The translations under genes were made by a program, and so were the position numbers. 64,000 nucleotides of DNA from Acidobacteriota bacterium (GTDB taxonomy: Bacteria > Acidobacteriota > Thermoanaerobaculia > Multivoradales > Multivoraceae), in contig JAJCXN010000028.1 in the NCBI GenBank assembly GCA_029263415.1, positions 1-64,000 of the forward strand. The letters are read 5' to 3'. The notes under the pieces were generated by a model, which saw only the letters and a list, made by a program, of their open reading frames with translations, was not told where the DNA came from and searched no databases. Shown piece by piece: positions 1 through 8,812 of the stretch; the first letter of the stretch is position 1, and the number at the start of each line of letters is the position of its first letter.

Positions 1-169
1 GAGTGTGCCCGCCAACTTCCCATGCGGAGTCGACCAGGCGCAACACGCTCTGCTGGAAACGCATGGGAATCGCCCCCAAGCACTCGGCGTGCAACGGCGA
101 GTGTGCCCGCCGACTTCCCATGCGGAGTCGACCAGGCGCAAAGCGCCTGGCGGAAACGCATGGGAATCG
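1..169. repeat. Imperfect tandem direct repeat carrying a copy of the selC 3' end
   Basis: Copy A (1-72) and copy B (99-169) are direct repeats with a period of 97-98 bases. The first 43 bases differ at only one position, the next eleven have diverged, and the last 18 (55-72 and 152-169) are identical. In copy B those 18 bases are the acceptor and T-arm 3' strand of tRNA-Sec. Copy A is therefore a duplicate of the tRNA 3' end plus its downstream flank, without the rest of the tRNA. Bases 73-98 are not repeated. More copies could lie left of the window. Such a layout fits a decayed tandem duplication or the scar of an element that used selC as its attachment site. Confidence 0.75.
132..150 (-). 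terminator. GC-rich hairpin at the 3' end of selC
   Basis: A perfect 8-bp inverted repeat (132-139 with 143-150) with a 3-base loop starts inside the encoded CCA of tRNA-Sec and runs downstream of it. No U-tract follows, so it is either a weak terminator or a 3' processing structure. In the neighbouring decayed repeat copy (35-56) the two arms no longer pair. Confidence 0.35.
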
Positions 170-244
170 AACCCACCCCGCCCGCTCACAGCGCGCGACA
201 ACGGTTTTGAAGACCGCAGGAGGCACCAGCCCCCGAGCGCTTCC
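148..244 (-). tRNA. selC: tRNA-Sec (UCA anticodon)
   Basis: Read on the minus strand this is a 97-base tRNA with an 8-base GGAAGCGC 5' acceptor strand that pairs with the 3' strand, a long variable arm, a TTCGATT T-loop and an encoded CCA (148-150). The anticodon loop is CTTCAAA with anticodon TCA, which decodes UGA. The long acceptor and large extra arm are the features that set tRNA-Sec apart from serine tRNAs. It implies that SelA, SelB and SelD are encoded elsewhere. None of them is in this window, and no selenoprotein was recognised here. The 3' end is duplicated just downstream. Confidence 0.93.
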
Positions 245-280
245 GTAGCGGAACTTATCGCAGCTCAGGCTCGCTCGGCA

Positions 281-3200
281 TCAAACGCCGAAGTAACGGG
301 CGTCGGGATGATGGAAAACGAGTGCTGAGACGGTGGCCTCCGGTTCCATCATGTCGCCTTCGGTGAGTTCGGCGCCGATCTCTTGGGGCTTGAGTGCATC
401 AAACAGCGGGCGTTGGTGTTCCAGGTCGGGACAGGCGGGATAGCCGAAGCTGTAGCGCTTGCCGCGGTAGTTGGCGATCAAGCGGTCGCGCGCGCTCATC
501 TCTTCGGGGTCTGGGAAACCCCAGGCGGAGCGGAGTTTTGTGTGCACGCTCTCGGCGGCGGCTTCGGCGGTCTCTAAGGCCAGAGCTGCAAGGCCGTGGC
601 TACGGAGGAACTCTCCTTCGGCTTTGTAATGCTCAACTCGGTCACGAATGCCAACGCCAGCGGTGACCACAAACAAGGCCACGTGGTCACCGTCGAGAAC
701 ATAGTCGGTCAAGCACAGGCCATCTTCCTTGGCCTGTCTCGGCAGCGACCACTCAGCGACGACCTTGGCTCGATCAGAAGCCTCGCGAAGAGTCAGGGTG
801 TTGCCGTTGGCCTCAGCGGGGAAGAACTGCCACACGCCGGATGCGGTGATCGCGCCGTTGCGCGCTTCCTCTTTGAGTTCTACTAGGAGTTCCTCCAGGC
901 GACCCAGCTTCTCGTCTTTAGCGGCCCGCAACTTCTCCACCGAACCCTTAAGACCCAAGTGGCGACCGAAAAGCATCTGCAGGTTGAGGTTGTGCCAAAC
1001 CTGTTCGAGGTCTAGTTGCTCCACATGTCGTTCGAGATCGGCGGGCTTAGGCACCGCGACATCCAAGGAGACCTTGGAGCTGCGCGACGTGCCAGCCACC
1101 ACCACAATCTCTTGCTTTGGCTTGGCGCCTACTTTCTCGTCACCAGCAACCAGCGCAGCGACTTCGGCCAACATCTCGGGACGCTTGTTCTGATCACACA
1201 AACGCTCGGCGAGCGACAAGCCGTGCATAGCGTCCTTGGCGTAGGTGCAAACACCACCGTACTCCTTAGCAATGCGCAAGTGAGTGAAGCGACGTGTCAA
1301 CGCAGCGCCACCAACCAAGAGGTCGGTGTCGACTCCAGCAGCTGCCAGATCGGTCGCGGCAGTGATCATCATTTGGGCGCTTTTGACCAGGAGACCCGAC
1401 AAGCCGATCAAGTCCGGCTGGTGTTCTCGAGCCGCCGCAATCAAGCGATCGTTGGGCACTTTGATGCCGAGATTGATCACCTCGAAACCGTTGTTGGAGA
1501 GGATGATGTCGACCAGGTTCTTGCCGATGTCATGCACGTCGCCCTTGACCGTGGCAAGAATGACCTTGCCGCGAGAGGAACTCTCGGTCTTCTCCATGAA
1601 CTGCTCAAGATGATTCACTGCAGCCTTCATCACTTCAGCACTTTGCAGCACCTCGGCGACGATCAACTCGTTGGCATTGAACAATCGACCCACTTCGGCC
1701 ATGCCGGTCATCAGCGGACCGTTGATGATGTCGAGTGGCGCGGGATACTTGTCGGCGTTTTCGGGGCCAGTTCGCGCAAGCTCTAGATCGTCGATCAAGC
1801 CTTCCTTGCTGCCTTCGATCACATTGCGTGCGATCCGCTCTTCTAAGGGAAGCGTGTTGCGATCCACAGCAACAACCGCCGACTTGCGGCCTCTGAAGTG
1901 AGCAGCAAACTTTTCGACGGCGCTATCGGCCTCGGCGACCTGGCCTACTTCAAGATCTAGTAGTAGCTCTGCGAGCGCGCGATCCTCGGGCGGGATCTCT
2001 GCATAGCGCGCCAACTTCTCGGTATTGACCAACGCCGAATCGAGGCCAGCTCTGGTGCAGTGGTACAAAAATGCCGAATTGAGAATCTCGCGACCTGCAT
2101 TGGGAAGGCCAAAACTGACATTGGAGATACCCAACGTGGTGCGGGCGAGCGGGAAGGCTTCCTTGATCGCGCGCACGCCTTCAATGGTGGCCTTTGCAGA
2201 GCCAATGTAGTTGGCATCGCCGGTGCCGCATGGGAACACCAACGGGTCAAACCAAATGTCTTGAGGCTCGACACCAAAGTCCTCGGTGAGGATCTTGTAC
2301 GAGCGATTGGCGACTTCGAGCTTGCGCTCCACGGTAACCGCCATGCCTTCCTCGTCAATCAGTCCGACCACCAACGCGCAGCCAAAACGCTTGGCCAGCG
2401 GCACCACCTTCTCGAAACGCTCCAGCCCATCTTCGAGGTTGACCGAGTTGAGGATCGATTTGCCCTGACAGTAGGTCAGCGCGCGGGCCATCACGGCCTC
2501 GTCAGTCGAGTCGATCATCAGCGGCACCTTCACTCGCCGGATGACCTGCTCTAAGAACTCCTCGACATCCGCGACTTCATCGCGATCAGGATCCTGCAGG
2601 CACACGTCAATGATCTGGGCACCGCCGCGCACTTGCTTGCGGCCAACCTCAGCCGCAGCTTCGAAGTCACCCTTGGCGATTAGCTGCTTGAACTTCCGGC
2701 TACCGAGCACGTTGGTACGCTCGCCGATGAGGAGCGGTCGATTGTCGTCATGCAGTTCAACGCCTTCAAGACCAGAGACCAGCGCTCGGTTGTGTTGGGG
2801 AATCTCGCGCGGCTGCTCGCCGCGCACCAATGCCGCAAGCTCGCTTACATGCTTGTCGGTGGTGCCGCAGCAACCACCGACCAAGTTGATCCAGCCCGCG
2901 TCCAAGAAGCGCGAGAACACCGTCTTGAAGACTTCGGGGCCTTCTTGGTATTCGCCATTCTCATCTGGCAAGCCGGCGTTCGGTACTGCGGCCACACGAG
3001 TGCGGCACAATTCTGACAAGGTGCGCAGATGGTCGGCCATGTACTCAGGCCCGGTCGCGCAGTTGAGCCCGACATAGAGCAAATCTTCGCCCATCAGCGA
3101 GATCGCCAAGGCTTCCGCGTCTTGGCCGCCGAGCATGGTGCCCATGGTCTCAATGGTGACCGAGACTGCAACCGGAATGCTCCAACCAGCCTGCTCGAAC

Positions 3201-3778
3201 GCCTGCTTGAAACCGATCAAGCCCGCCTTGATGTTGCGGGTGTCTTGGCAGGTCTCTAGCAGTAGGTAGTCTGCGCCACCGGCGAGCAGTCCAAGGGCCT
3301 GCTGCTCGAAGTGCCAGATCAGTTCCTCGAAGGTCACGCCACCGGTGACGGAGATGGCCTTCGTGGTGGGACCCGCCGAACCGCAGACAAACTTGGTCGG
3401 GACCGGATCTGATGGGTCCTCGAACTCGAGACAGGTCTTGCGAGCAATCTCGGCTGCCAGCCGGTTGAGCTCGAAGGTCTGCGCTTCGAGGCCGTACTCG
3501 GCGAGCACCAATGGTGTGGCTCCAAAGGTGTTGGTTTCGACAATGTCGGCCCCGGCCGAAAGATAAGTACGGTGAACGAAGGCCACCACATCTGGCCGCG
3601 TCGCGCACAGGTTCTCATTGCAACCGTCGAGGTCTTCACCGCCAAAGTCCTCGGCAGTGAGGACCTGCGACTGCATGGCGGTGCCGGTCGCTCCATCGAG
3701 CACAAGAATGCGATCGCGTAGAGCGTCGAGCAGAGCTTGCCGGCGGATAGCGCAATCCTTTGGCACGTGGAGTGTCAT
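281..3778 (-). CDS. metH: Cobalamin-dependent methionine synthase
   Basis: Transfers the methyl group of 5-methyltetrahydrofolate to homocysteine through a cobalamin cofactor, giving methionine in the cytoplasm. The protein has about 1165 residues, close to the usual 1200, and all four modules are present. The homocysteine domain (about 15-320) has the zinc-binding GGCCGTT motif; the pterin-binding domain spans about 335-610. The cap and B12 domains (about 640-890) carry DVHDIG, whose His is the lower cobalt ligand. The C-terminal reactivation domain contains RYSFGYPACPDLEHQ. The ATG at 3778 was chosen because it lies about eleven bases after an AGAGG; an in-frame TTG two codons upstream is possible. 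It follows metF by about 40 bases, so the two are very likely co-transcribed. No cobalamin or SAM riboswitch was seen. Confidence 0.96.
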   Translation of the reverse strand: MTLHVPKDCAIRRQALLDALRDRILVLDGATGTAMQSQVLTAEDFGGEDLDGCNENLCATRPDVVAFVHRTYLSAGADIVETNTFGATPLVLAEYGLEAQTFELNRLAAEIARKTCLEFEDPSDPVPTKFVCGSAGPTTKAISVTGGVTFEELIWHFEQQALGLLAGGADYLLLETCQDTRNIKAGLIGFKQAFEQAGWSIPVAVSVTIETMGTMLGGQDAEALAISLMGEDLLYVGLNCATGPEYMADHLRTLSELCRTRVAAVPNAGLPDENGEYQEGPEVFKTVFSRFLDAGWINLVGGCCGTTDKHVSELAALVRGEQPREIPQHNRALVSGLEGVELHDDNRPLLIGERTNVLGSRKFKQLIAKGDFEAAAEVGRKQVRGGAQIIDVCLQDPDRDEVADVEEFLEQVIRRVKVPLMIDSTDEAVMARALTYCQGKSILNSVNLEDGLERFEKVVPLAKRFGCALVVGLIDEEGMAVTVERKLEVANRSYKILTEDFGVEPQDIWFDPLVFPCGTGDANYIGSAKATIEGVRAIKEAFPLARTTLGISNVSFGLPNAGREILNSAFLYHCTRAGLDSALVNTEKLARYAEIPPEDRALAELLLDLEVGQVAEADSAVEKFAAHFRGRKSAVVAVDRNTLPLEERIARNVIEGSKEGLIDDLELARTGPENADKYPAPLDIINGPLMTGMAEVGRLFNANELIVAEVLQSAEVMKAAVNHLEQFMEKTESSSRGKVILATVKGDVHDIGKNLVDIILSNNGFEVINLGIKVPNDRLIAAAREHQPDLIGLSGLLVKSAQMMITAATDLAAAGVDTDLLVGGAALTRRFTHLRIAKEYGGVCTYAKDAMHGLSLAERLCDQNKRPEMLAEVAALVAGDEKVGAKPKQEIVVVAGTSRSSKVSLDVAVPKPADLERHVEQLDLEQVWHNLNLQMLFGRHLGLKGSVEKLRAAKDEKLGRLEELLVELKEEARNGAITASGVWQFFPAEANGNTLTLREASDRAKVVAEWSLPRQAKEDGLCLTDYVLDGDHVALFVVTAGVGIRDRVEHYKAEGEFLRSHGLAALALETAEAAAESVHTKLRSAWGFPDPEEMSARDRLIANYRGKRYSFGYPACPDLEHQRPLFDALKPQEIGAELTEGDMMEPEATVSALVFHHPDARYFGV

Positions 3779-3818
3779 CTTCAATGGGCCTCTTTCGAGC
3801 CTGCTTAGCGCAGACGGA

Positions 3819-4808
3819 TTAAAGGTCGATCTGGTCCAGAACTCGGGAGACCGCGATGGCGTTCGACATCACATAGAAGTGAACGCTGGGGACCCCGTGT
3901 TCAAGCAGTTCGCGGGTTTGCTGCAACGCCCACTCGACACCAACATCGACTACCTCGCTCGATTTCTTGGCGCTCGAAACCGCGTCTGAGAGATCGGTCG
4001 GAATCGACAAGTAGAAATTGCGCGGCAAGGAACTCAAATGAGCGGCGGTGGTCAGAATCTTCAAACCCGGAATGATCGGCACGTCGATTCCTGCCGCACG
4101 ACAGGCCTCGACATAGCGAAAGTAGTGCTGATTGTCGAAGAACATCTGAGTCACGATGTACTCAGCACCGGCTTCGACCTTGCGCTTGGTGTTCTGAATA
4201 TCGCGTTCGAGGTTGGGTGCCTCGAAGTGTTTCTCGGGATAGCCGCCAACGCCGATGCAGAAGTCCGAGTGATCCGCGTCGAGCAGGCCTTGTTCTAGGT
4301 AGGTCCCGTTGTTCATGTTGGTGATCTGCTGGACCAAGTCGCTAGCGTAGGTGTTGGCGGTCCGCCCGTCTGGCACGGGCTTGACGTAGCCAGTGTGATC
4401 ACCGCGTACGGCCAAGACATTGTCGATGCCCAGATAGCGCAACTCGATCAACAGATCTTCCGTCTCTTCCCGGGTAAACCCATGGCACAAAAGATGTGGA
4501 ACCGTGTCGATCTGGTACTTGTTCTGGATCAGAGCACACACACCCAAGGTGCCCGGTCGCTTGCGCTTGACGCGCTTGTGGATGCCTTCCTTGGTTTCCT
4601 CGAAGATCGTCTCGGCTGCATGCGAGGTGATGTCGATGAAGGGAGGGTCATAGCGGCGCAAGCCTTCGATCAAGTCGAGCAGGCGTTGCAGCGTGCCACC
4701 CCGCAACGGAGGAATGATCTCGAACGAGATCAGTGGGCGCTCGGCGCGCTCTAGATGCTCAACGACTTTCACTGGATCTTCACTCTCATCATAGGTTTCG
4801 GTTGCCAA
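3819..4808 (-). CDS. metF: Methylenetetrahydrofolate reductase
   Basis: FAD enzyme that reduces 5,10-methylenetetrahydrofolate to 5-methyltetrahydrofolate, the methyl donor used by the MetH encoded directly downstream. The 329-residue product matches the family along its length: SFEIIPP near the N-terminus, the FIDITSHA strand, LAVRGDHTGY in the flavin site, IVTQMFFDN and PIIPGLKIL. The listed start is TTG; a GTG twelve codons further in, nearer the first conserved strand, is an alternative. It is the first gene of a metF-metH unit and is divergent from the sugar transferase at 4913, leaving only about 100 bases for both promoters. Confidence 0.95.
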   Translation of the reverse strand: MATETYDESEDPVKVVEHLERAERPLISFEIIPPLRGGTLQRLLDLIEGLRRYDPPFIDITSHAAETIFEETKEGIHKRVKRKRPGTLGVCALIQNKYQIDTVPHLLCHGFTREETEDLLIELRYLGIDNVLAVRGDHTGYVKPVPDGRTANTYASDLVQQITNMNNGTYLEQGLLDADHSDFCIGVGGYPEKHFEAPNLERDIQNTKRKVEAGAEYIVTQMFFDNQHYFRYVEACRAAGIDVPIIPGLKILTTAAHLSSLPRNFYLSIPTDLSDAVSSAKKSSEVVDVGVEWALQQTRELLEHGVPSVHFYVMSNAIAVSRVLDQIDL

Positions 4809-4912
4809 GCGGCCGAAGCCCCTCAGCAGTCGAGGAGTACGCTATCTTAGCCAGCGCACAAGCGCACTAGTTGTGAACCTTGTGAGCCGAGAAAGGGGAT
4901 AGGTTCTCAGTC

Positions 4913-6286
4913 ATGCCAGCGGAAATCTCAGTCACCGGTTGGCGCCTTCTGCGCGCTATGGCAGACCTCGTCTGCGGCCTACTTGCGCTGTTGGGCGCAT
5001 TCTGGATCCGTATTCTGGTGCCGGTGCCGTTCACCGAGAGTTTGCTTCCCGTCAACCGACTCGACTTCGTGGCCCTCGCCTTGCCGGTGGTGATGGCGCT
5101 GCAAGTGCCCCTACTCTATTTCCTAGGCTTCTATGAACTGCCTCATCCGCGTGGCAACAACGATCGGCTGAGGCGCTTGGTAACCGCGGTTGGCCTGCAA
5201 GGCCTAATAGCGGTCGCATTCTTCTTTCTCGCGGGCGAGGAGTTCCCGCGCACCGTTCTGATCTTGTTCATCGCGTTCAACGTCGTCTTGCTGTTGCTAA
5301 GCCGCCAATTGCTCGATCGGCTGGTCGCAACACCGAGACGCAAGGTCGCGATTATCGGTACCGGCATGAAAGCAATTCAACTCGCGCAAGACATTGCAAA
5401 GTACCCATGGTTTGGGGTCGAGATCGTAGGCCACGTGCCGGCGCCGGGCGATTTGGGTGACGGTCCCGGACCGCTGCTGGGGTCTATCGACGACGTGGGC
5501 ACGCTCATCGCCTCGGGCACGGTCCAGCAAGTTCTGATCGCTCACGATCAGCCCTCCTGGCAAACCACCTTGGTGGAGACACTTGCCACCAATGAAGCCT
5601 CGTCGAGCTTACTGTTGTTGCCCAACCCGTTTGAGAGTCTGCTCGGCCGAACCCGCTTTCGCTCAGTGCATGACATCCCGCTGATCGAGTTGAGCGCACG
5701 CAGAGAGTGGACTGGCCACGAGTTGTTGAAGCGTGGCTTCGACGTTTTCTGCTCTGTGACTCTCCTGGTGCTTTGCTCTCCGATCTTTTTGGTGGCCGCG
5801 ATCGTGATTCGTGCCACCTCAAAAGGACCTGCCCTCTACTCCCAGGAACGCGTCGGGCGATACCAGCGGCGCTTCGTGCTTTGGAAACTGCGCACCATGC
5901 GCCACGATGCTGAAAGCAACGGCGAAGCGATGGCTACGCTGAACGACCCGCGCAAGACAGCCGTAGGCAACATTCTTCGCGCCACCAGGATCGACGAGAT
6001 CCCGCAACTGGTGAATGTCCTCAAAGGCGACATGAGCCTGGTTGGGCCACGACCTGAACGCCCTGGCTTCGTGGCCGAGTTCCTCGATGAGATTCCCGGC
6101 TACGCAGCACGCTTTGCCACTCGCCCCGGCGTAACCGGACTGGCGCAGGTCAATGGCGAATATCAGTCGACTGCGGTCAACAAGCTGCGCTACGACCTCG
6201 CCTACATTTCCAACGGCTCGCTGTGGCTCGACGTCACCATCTTGATCCGCACTATCCGCACCGTCCTCACGTCGCGTGGGGTGTGA
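4913..6286 (+). CDS. Polyprenyl glycosylphosphotransferase (initiating enzyme)
   Basis: Expected to start repeat-unit synthesis by moving a sugar-1-phosphate from a nucleotide sugar onto undecaprenyl phosphate at the inner membrane. Of 457 residues, the first 130 or so form four to five membrane helices. A CoA-binding-like Rossmann domain follows (about 145-250). The bacterial sugar-transferase domain (about 270-457) has an entry helix, the basic KLRTMR motif near 325, DEIPQLVNVLKGDMSLVGPRP near 361 and RPGVTGLAQVNG. This is the WbaP/WcaJ/EpsE architecture; the sugar (glucose, galactose or another) cannot be read from it. The ATG has an AGG about ten bases upstream. It is the only clear initiating transferase in the locus, separate from the export operon at 17 kb. 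Confidence 0.92.
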   Translation: MPAEISVTGWRLLRAMADLVCGLLALLGAFWIRILVPVPFTESLLPVNRLDFVALALPVVMALQVPLLYFLGFYELPHPRGNNDRLRRLVTAVGLQGLIAVAFFFLAGEEFPRTVLILFIAFNVVLLLLSRQLLDRLVATPRRKVAIIGTGMKAIQLAQDIAKYPWFGVEIVGHVPAPGDLGDGPGPLLGSIDDVGTLIASGTVQQVLIAHDQPSWQTTLVETLATNEASSSLLLLPNPFESLLGRTRFRSVHDIPLIELSARREWTGHELLKRGFDVFCSVTLLVLCSPIFLVAAIVIRATSKGPALYSQERVGRYQRRFVLWKLRTMRHDAESNGEAMATLNDPRKTAVGNILRATRIDEIPQLVNVLKGDMSLVGPRPERPGFVAEFLDEIPGYAARFATRPGVTGLAQVNGEYQSTAVNKLRYDLAYISNGSLWLDVTILIRTIRTVLTSRGV

Positions 6287-6327
6287 TCAGGGCTCGGAGC
6301 GCGGTAGAGAATCAGGAAAAACGAAAT

Positions 6328-7491
6328 CTAGAGAACCGGTAGCCGGCGCCCCGCCTCTGACTTGCGATCGGCCAACTCTGACGACTCAACCTTGCTCGCG
6401 CCGCTAAGTCCCTGGTAGGCCTCAAGGATGATCGCACCGCGCCTGCGGGAGCTGTCGTAAATCTTAAGCGGGTCACCCGAACGCGTATGTGCCAGTCCTG
6501 GACAGAACGACATGTACTGACCACGGTCGCCCTCGCCGTCGATCAATACCGCTGCTTCGGCGGTAGTCCGACGAATCTCGTCCAACTCGGAACGGTCCTT
6601 CCAGATATCGATGATCGACCGTTCATGCAGGTTGCCGATCGATCGCCGCCACTGAACACACGGAAAGACGTCACCAAAAGGATCGATGGCGATGCCGGTG
6701 GAGCCCGCGCCACAGTGCTTGCGCTGCTGAGTGGGGCCTGCCGGCGCGGCCTTCATCAGGTCCGCGTCTTGTCTGCCGATGGTGGCTGGCTGCGGTGCAG
6801 CAGGACCCTCGAAGGCAAACTCTCTGGCCCGCTGTGCTTGAAACTCGTACAGACCGCGGATGCCTTCTTGGGTCGGAGAAATATCGAGCGGTTCAATATC
6901 CCCGTCGTCTCGCGGAGTGACCTCCGGATCGATCTGCAACTGACACTGCAACCGATCTGCAATCTCGAAGATCTGCTCGACCTCGTGTTCATTCCACCGG
7001 GTCAGGGTGCAGTTGATCTTCACCTTTAGTCCCAAGGAACGCCATTCGGCGATGTTTTTCAGCAGTCGCTCAAAGCTTCCTGGCACTCTGGTCTGGCGGT
7101 CATGAGTTGACGCAATGCCGCCGTGCAGGCTGGTGTCGATCATGAAGGGATCGATCTCATCAGCCACTCGCCGAGCTATCTCGCCTCTGAGGGCGTGGCC
7201 ATTCGACTTGATACGCACCATGAAGTTGCGCGCGCGCGCATAGGCGCCGATGGCAAAGAAGTCGGGATGCGACAGCGGCTCGCCACCGCTCAAGATGAGG
7301 TTCATCACCCCCATCTGTTCGAGGTCATCGAAGAAACTCTTGTACTGCTCCACCGAGAGCGCTCGGCCTTTGAGCGACAGGTCGTTGTAGCAGAAGTAGC
7401 AGTCTAGGTTGCAGCGATAGGTCAGCTCCACCAGAGCCGACAGCAACTGATCTTCGACCAGGGCGCGCTGCTTGATCTGACCGTAATTCAA
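6328..7491 (-). CDS. Radical SAM/SPASM domain protein
   Basis: Radical S-adenosylmethionine enzyme of the peptide-modification type. C27, C31 and C34 form the CxxxCxxC that binds the 4Fe-4S cluster and SAM, and SGGEPLSHP follows near 67-75. A C-terminal SPASM-like region has cysteines near 259, 278 and 330 (KHCGAGSTG, FPCVQW, SFCPGLA), consistent with auxiliary clusters. The start is a TTG whose last two bases lie inside the stop codon of the PqqD-like gene upstream, so translation is probably coupled. SPASM proteins beside a PqqD-like protein usually modify a ribosomal peptide, but no precursor was found here. A role in modifying a protein or sugar of the exopolysaccharide system is equally open. 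Last gene of the minus-strand operon. Confidence 0.9.
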   Translation of the reverse strand: MNYGQIKQRALVEDQLLSALVELTYRCNLDCYFCYNDLSLKGRALSVEQYKSFFDDLEQMGVMNLILSGGEPLSHPDFFAIGAYARARNFMVRIKSNGHALRGEIARRVADEIDPFMIDTSLHGGIASTHDRQTRVPGSFERLLKNIAEWRSLGLKVKINCTLTRWNEHEVEQIFEIADRLQCQLQIDPEVTPRDDGDIEPLDISPTQEGIRGLYEFQAQRAREFAFEGPAAPQPATIGRQDADLMKAAPAGPTQQRKHCGAGSTGIAIDPFGDVFPCVQWRRSIGNLHERSIIDIWKDRSELDEIRRTTAEAAVLIDGEGDRGQYMSFCPGLAHTRSGDPLKIYDSSRRRGAIILEAYQGLSGASKVESSELADRKSEAGRRLPVL

Positions 7492-7829
7492 GGTTGACTT
7501 AACTCCTCGTTGCCGAGCGGTGGTGCAGCGCGGACTTCCAAGACGCCAGCCGCAACCAACTCGCCGATGAAAGCGCTCACGTCGTTCCGGAGTTGATCCT
7601 TTGTTGCATCAAACTCTGCACTCAGATCATCAACGATCTCGCCCACCGAACGTTTCTGCGCGACGAGCTCGAGAATTCGAATCCCAACGGTGTTCAGCAC
7701 GAGCACCTCGGCAGCACGCTGGCGAACCACAACACCCTCTTCAAACACCGTTCGGAAGCGCACGTCGCTCGCGATCGAGTGCGCAACGATCGCCTGAGGG
7801 GATCGGTGCTTTGATAGATCAGTGTTCAT
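7488..7829 (-). CDS. PqqD-like protein of an HprK-related system
   Basis: Small protein of about 113 residues resembling PqqD and the RRE fold: an N-terminal beta region (FEEGVVVRQRAAEVLVLN), then helices with the typical GIRILELV and SVGEIVDDLSAEFDA segments. PqqD proteins bind a peptide leader and present it to a radical SAM enzyme. The ATG at 7829 overlaps the stop of the HprK-like gene as ATGA, which fixes the start; its stop overlaps the radical SAM start. It matches my memory of families defined around HprK-related kinases, which pair a PqqD-like protein with such a kinase. That assignment is from memory and pattern, without a search. The client molecule is unknown. Confidence 0.85.
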   Translation of the reverse strand: MNTDLSKHRSPQAIVAHSIASDVRFRTVFEEGVVVRQRAAEVLVLNTVGIRILELVAQKRSVGEIVDDLSAEFDATKDQLRNDVSAFIGELVAAGVLEVRAAPPLGNEELSQP

Positions 7830-8812
7830 GATGGTGTCTTCAGTTCCGCCTGCCCAAGAGATAGCAGATCCCAAAACCCAGCATCTTGGCGGAACAACAG
7901 TCTATGGCCTCCGATTGAGGCGACCAAACGCAACAACACTTCAAGCAAGCGGTCCATTCGATGTTCGTCGCTGTTCACAAACGGGGAGTTGGCCAGCAGC
8001 AGGGCCAGGGTGTCCGAAGGAGCCAGCGGCTCAAGCCCATGCTTTTCGGCTTGGACCAGTCGGTAGATGCCCACGAGGGGAAACTTTCCTTCGCTCAGAC
8101 GCTCGTTACCGAAGTCGCCAGCAAAGGGAACCTGGTCCACCGCAAAGCTGTTGCCTTCGGCCCGGTGGGGCACCAGTGTGTTGATGTCATCACTTAGAAC
8201 TTGGTGACCAGCATCTGCCGACAGCTGCGAGAGCGTCGACTTTCCAGCGCCTGAGTGACCGACGAACACACGAGCCCCATCACAGTTCGCGACCGCCGCA
8301 CTGTGCAGCATCACCCCGCCCCGCCCCAGCAGCCGGTAGCTGAGAACAACCCGCAAGAAGTTCTCCAGAACGCCGATGCTCAGACTCTCGCTCTCAAACG
8401 TCCACAGCGCAGCCCGTGTCACACGATCAACAAACACCGCTGACTCACTCGTCTCGCTCGGTGCGGCTCTGTCGAATTCGACAATGCCTAGAAAGTCCAC
8501 AGCTGCCATCCGCACACGCTGGGGCTGATGGTCGAAGTCCATCCAGTAGGTCCAACCGGCCACATCAAAGGTGGTGAACTCTTCCTTGGCGATCGGAAAC
8601 ACTCGAATCTCCACATCTCCTTTGCCCGGCTCACGCAGCCGGGTAGGGAAGCGCTGCTCCACCGACGCCCGCTGCAGATGATTGAGCCCTACCAAGCGAT
8701 AGCGATCGCCCGCGAGCTCGATTGAGACCTGCGCCTCACCGAACGGCTCGCCGGCAATACGCCCAGGAAAGAAATCTGGAGTGCGCAAAAATTTCGACGC
8801 AAACGCGGTCAT
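7826..8812 (-). CDS. HprK-related P-loop kinase
   Basis: 328 residues with a C-terminal HPr-kinase/PEP-carboxykinase-like fold: Walker A GHSGAGKST at about 184-192, followed by VLSDDINTLV near 206, where the acidic pair should bind magnesium. The N-terminal 150 residues are beta-rich and do not resemble the HprK sensor domain. No HPr protein is encoded nearby, so this is probably not a sugar-PTS regulator; it may phosphorylate a carrier or an unknown small substrate. The ATG overlaps the stop of the S24/S26-like gene by four bases, and its own stop overlaps the PqqD-like start. Related kinases elsewhere occur with a PqqD-like protein and a large nucleotidyltransferase; the latter is found here at 26253. 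Confidence 0.87.
   Translation of the reverse strand: MTAFASKFLRTPDFFPGRIAGEPFGEAQVSIELAGDRYRLVGLNHLQRASVEQRFPTRLREPGKGDVEIRVFPIAKEEFTTFDVAGWTYWMDFDHQPQRVRMAAVDFLGIVEFDRAAPSETSESAVFVDRVTRAALWTFESESLSIGVLENFLRVVLSYRLLGRGGVMLHSAAVANCDGARVFVGHSGAGKSTLSQLSADAGHQVLSDDINTLVPHRAEGNSFAVDQVPFAGDFGNERLSEGKFPLVGIYRLVQAEKHGLEPLAPSDTLALLLANSPFVNSDEHRMDRLLEVLLRLVASIGGHRLLFRQDAGFWDLLSLGQAELKTPS

Noticed and set aside
1-330. Several overlapping open frames of 60-107 codons on the plus strand at the left edge
   Set aside because: They run across tRNA-Sec and its repeat; the shared residues reflect the DNA repeat and no frame has a ribosome-binding site.
4809-4912. SAH or SAM riboswitch ahead of metF
   Set aside because: The region is only about 100 bases and I could not fit the conserved core of either class.
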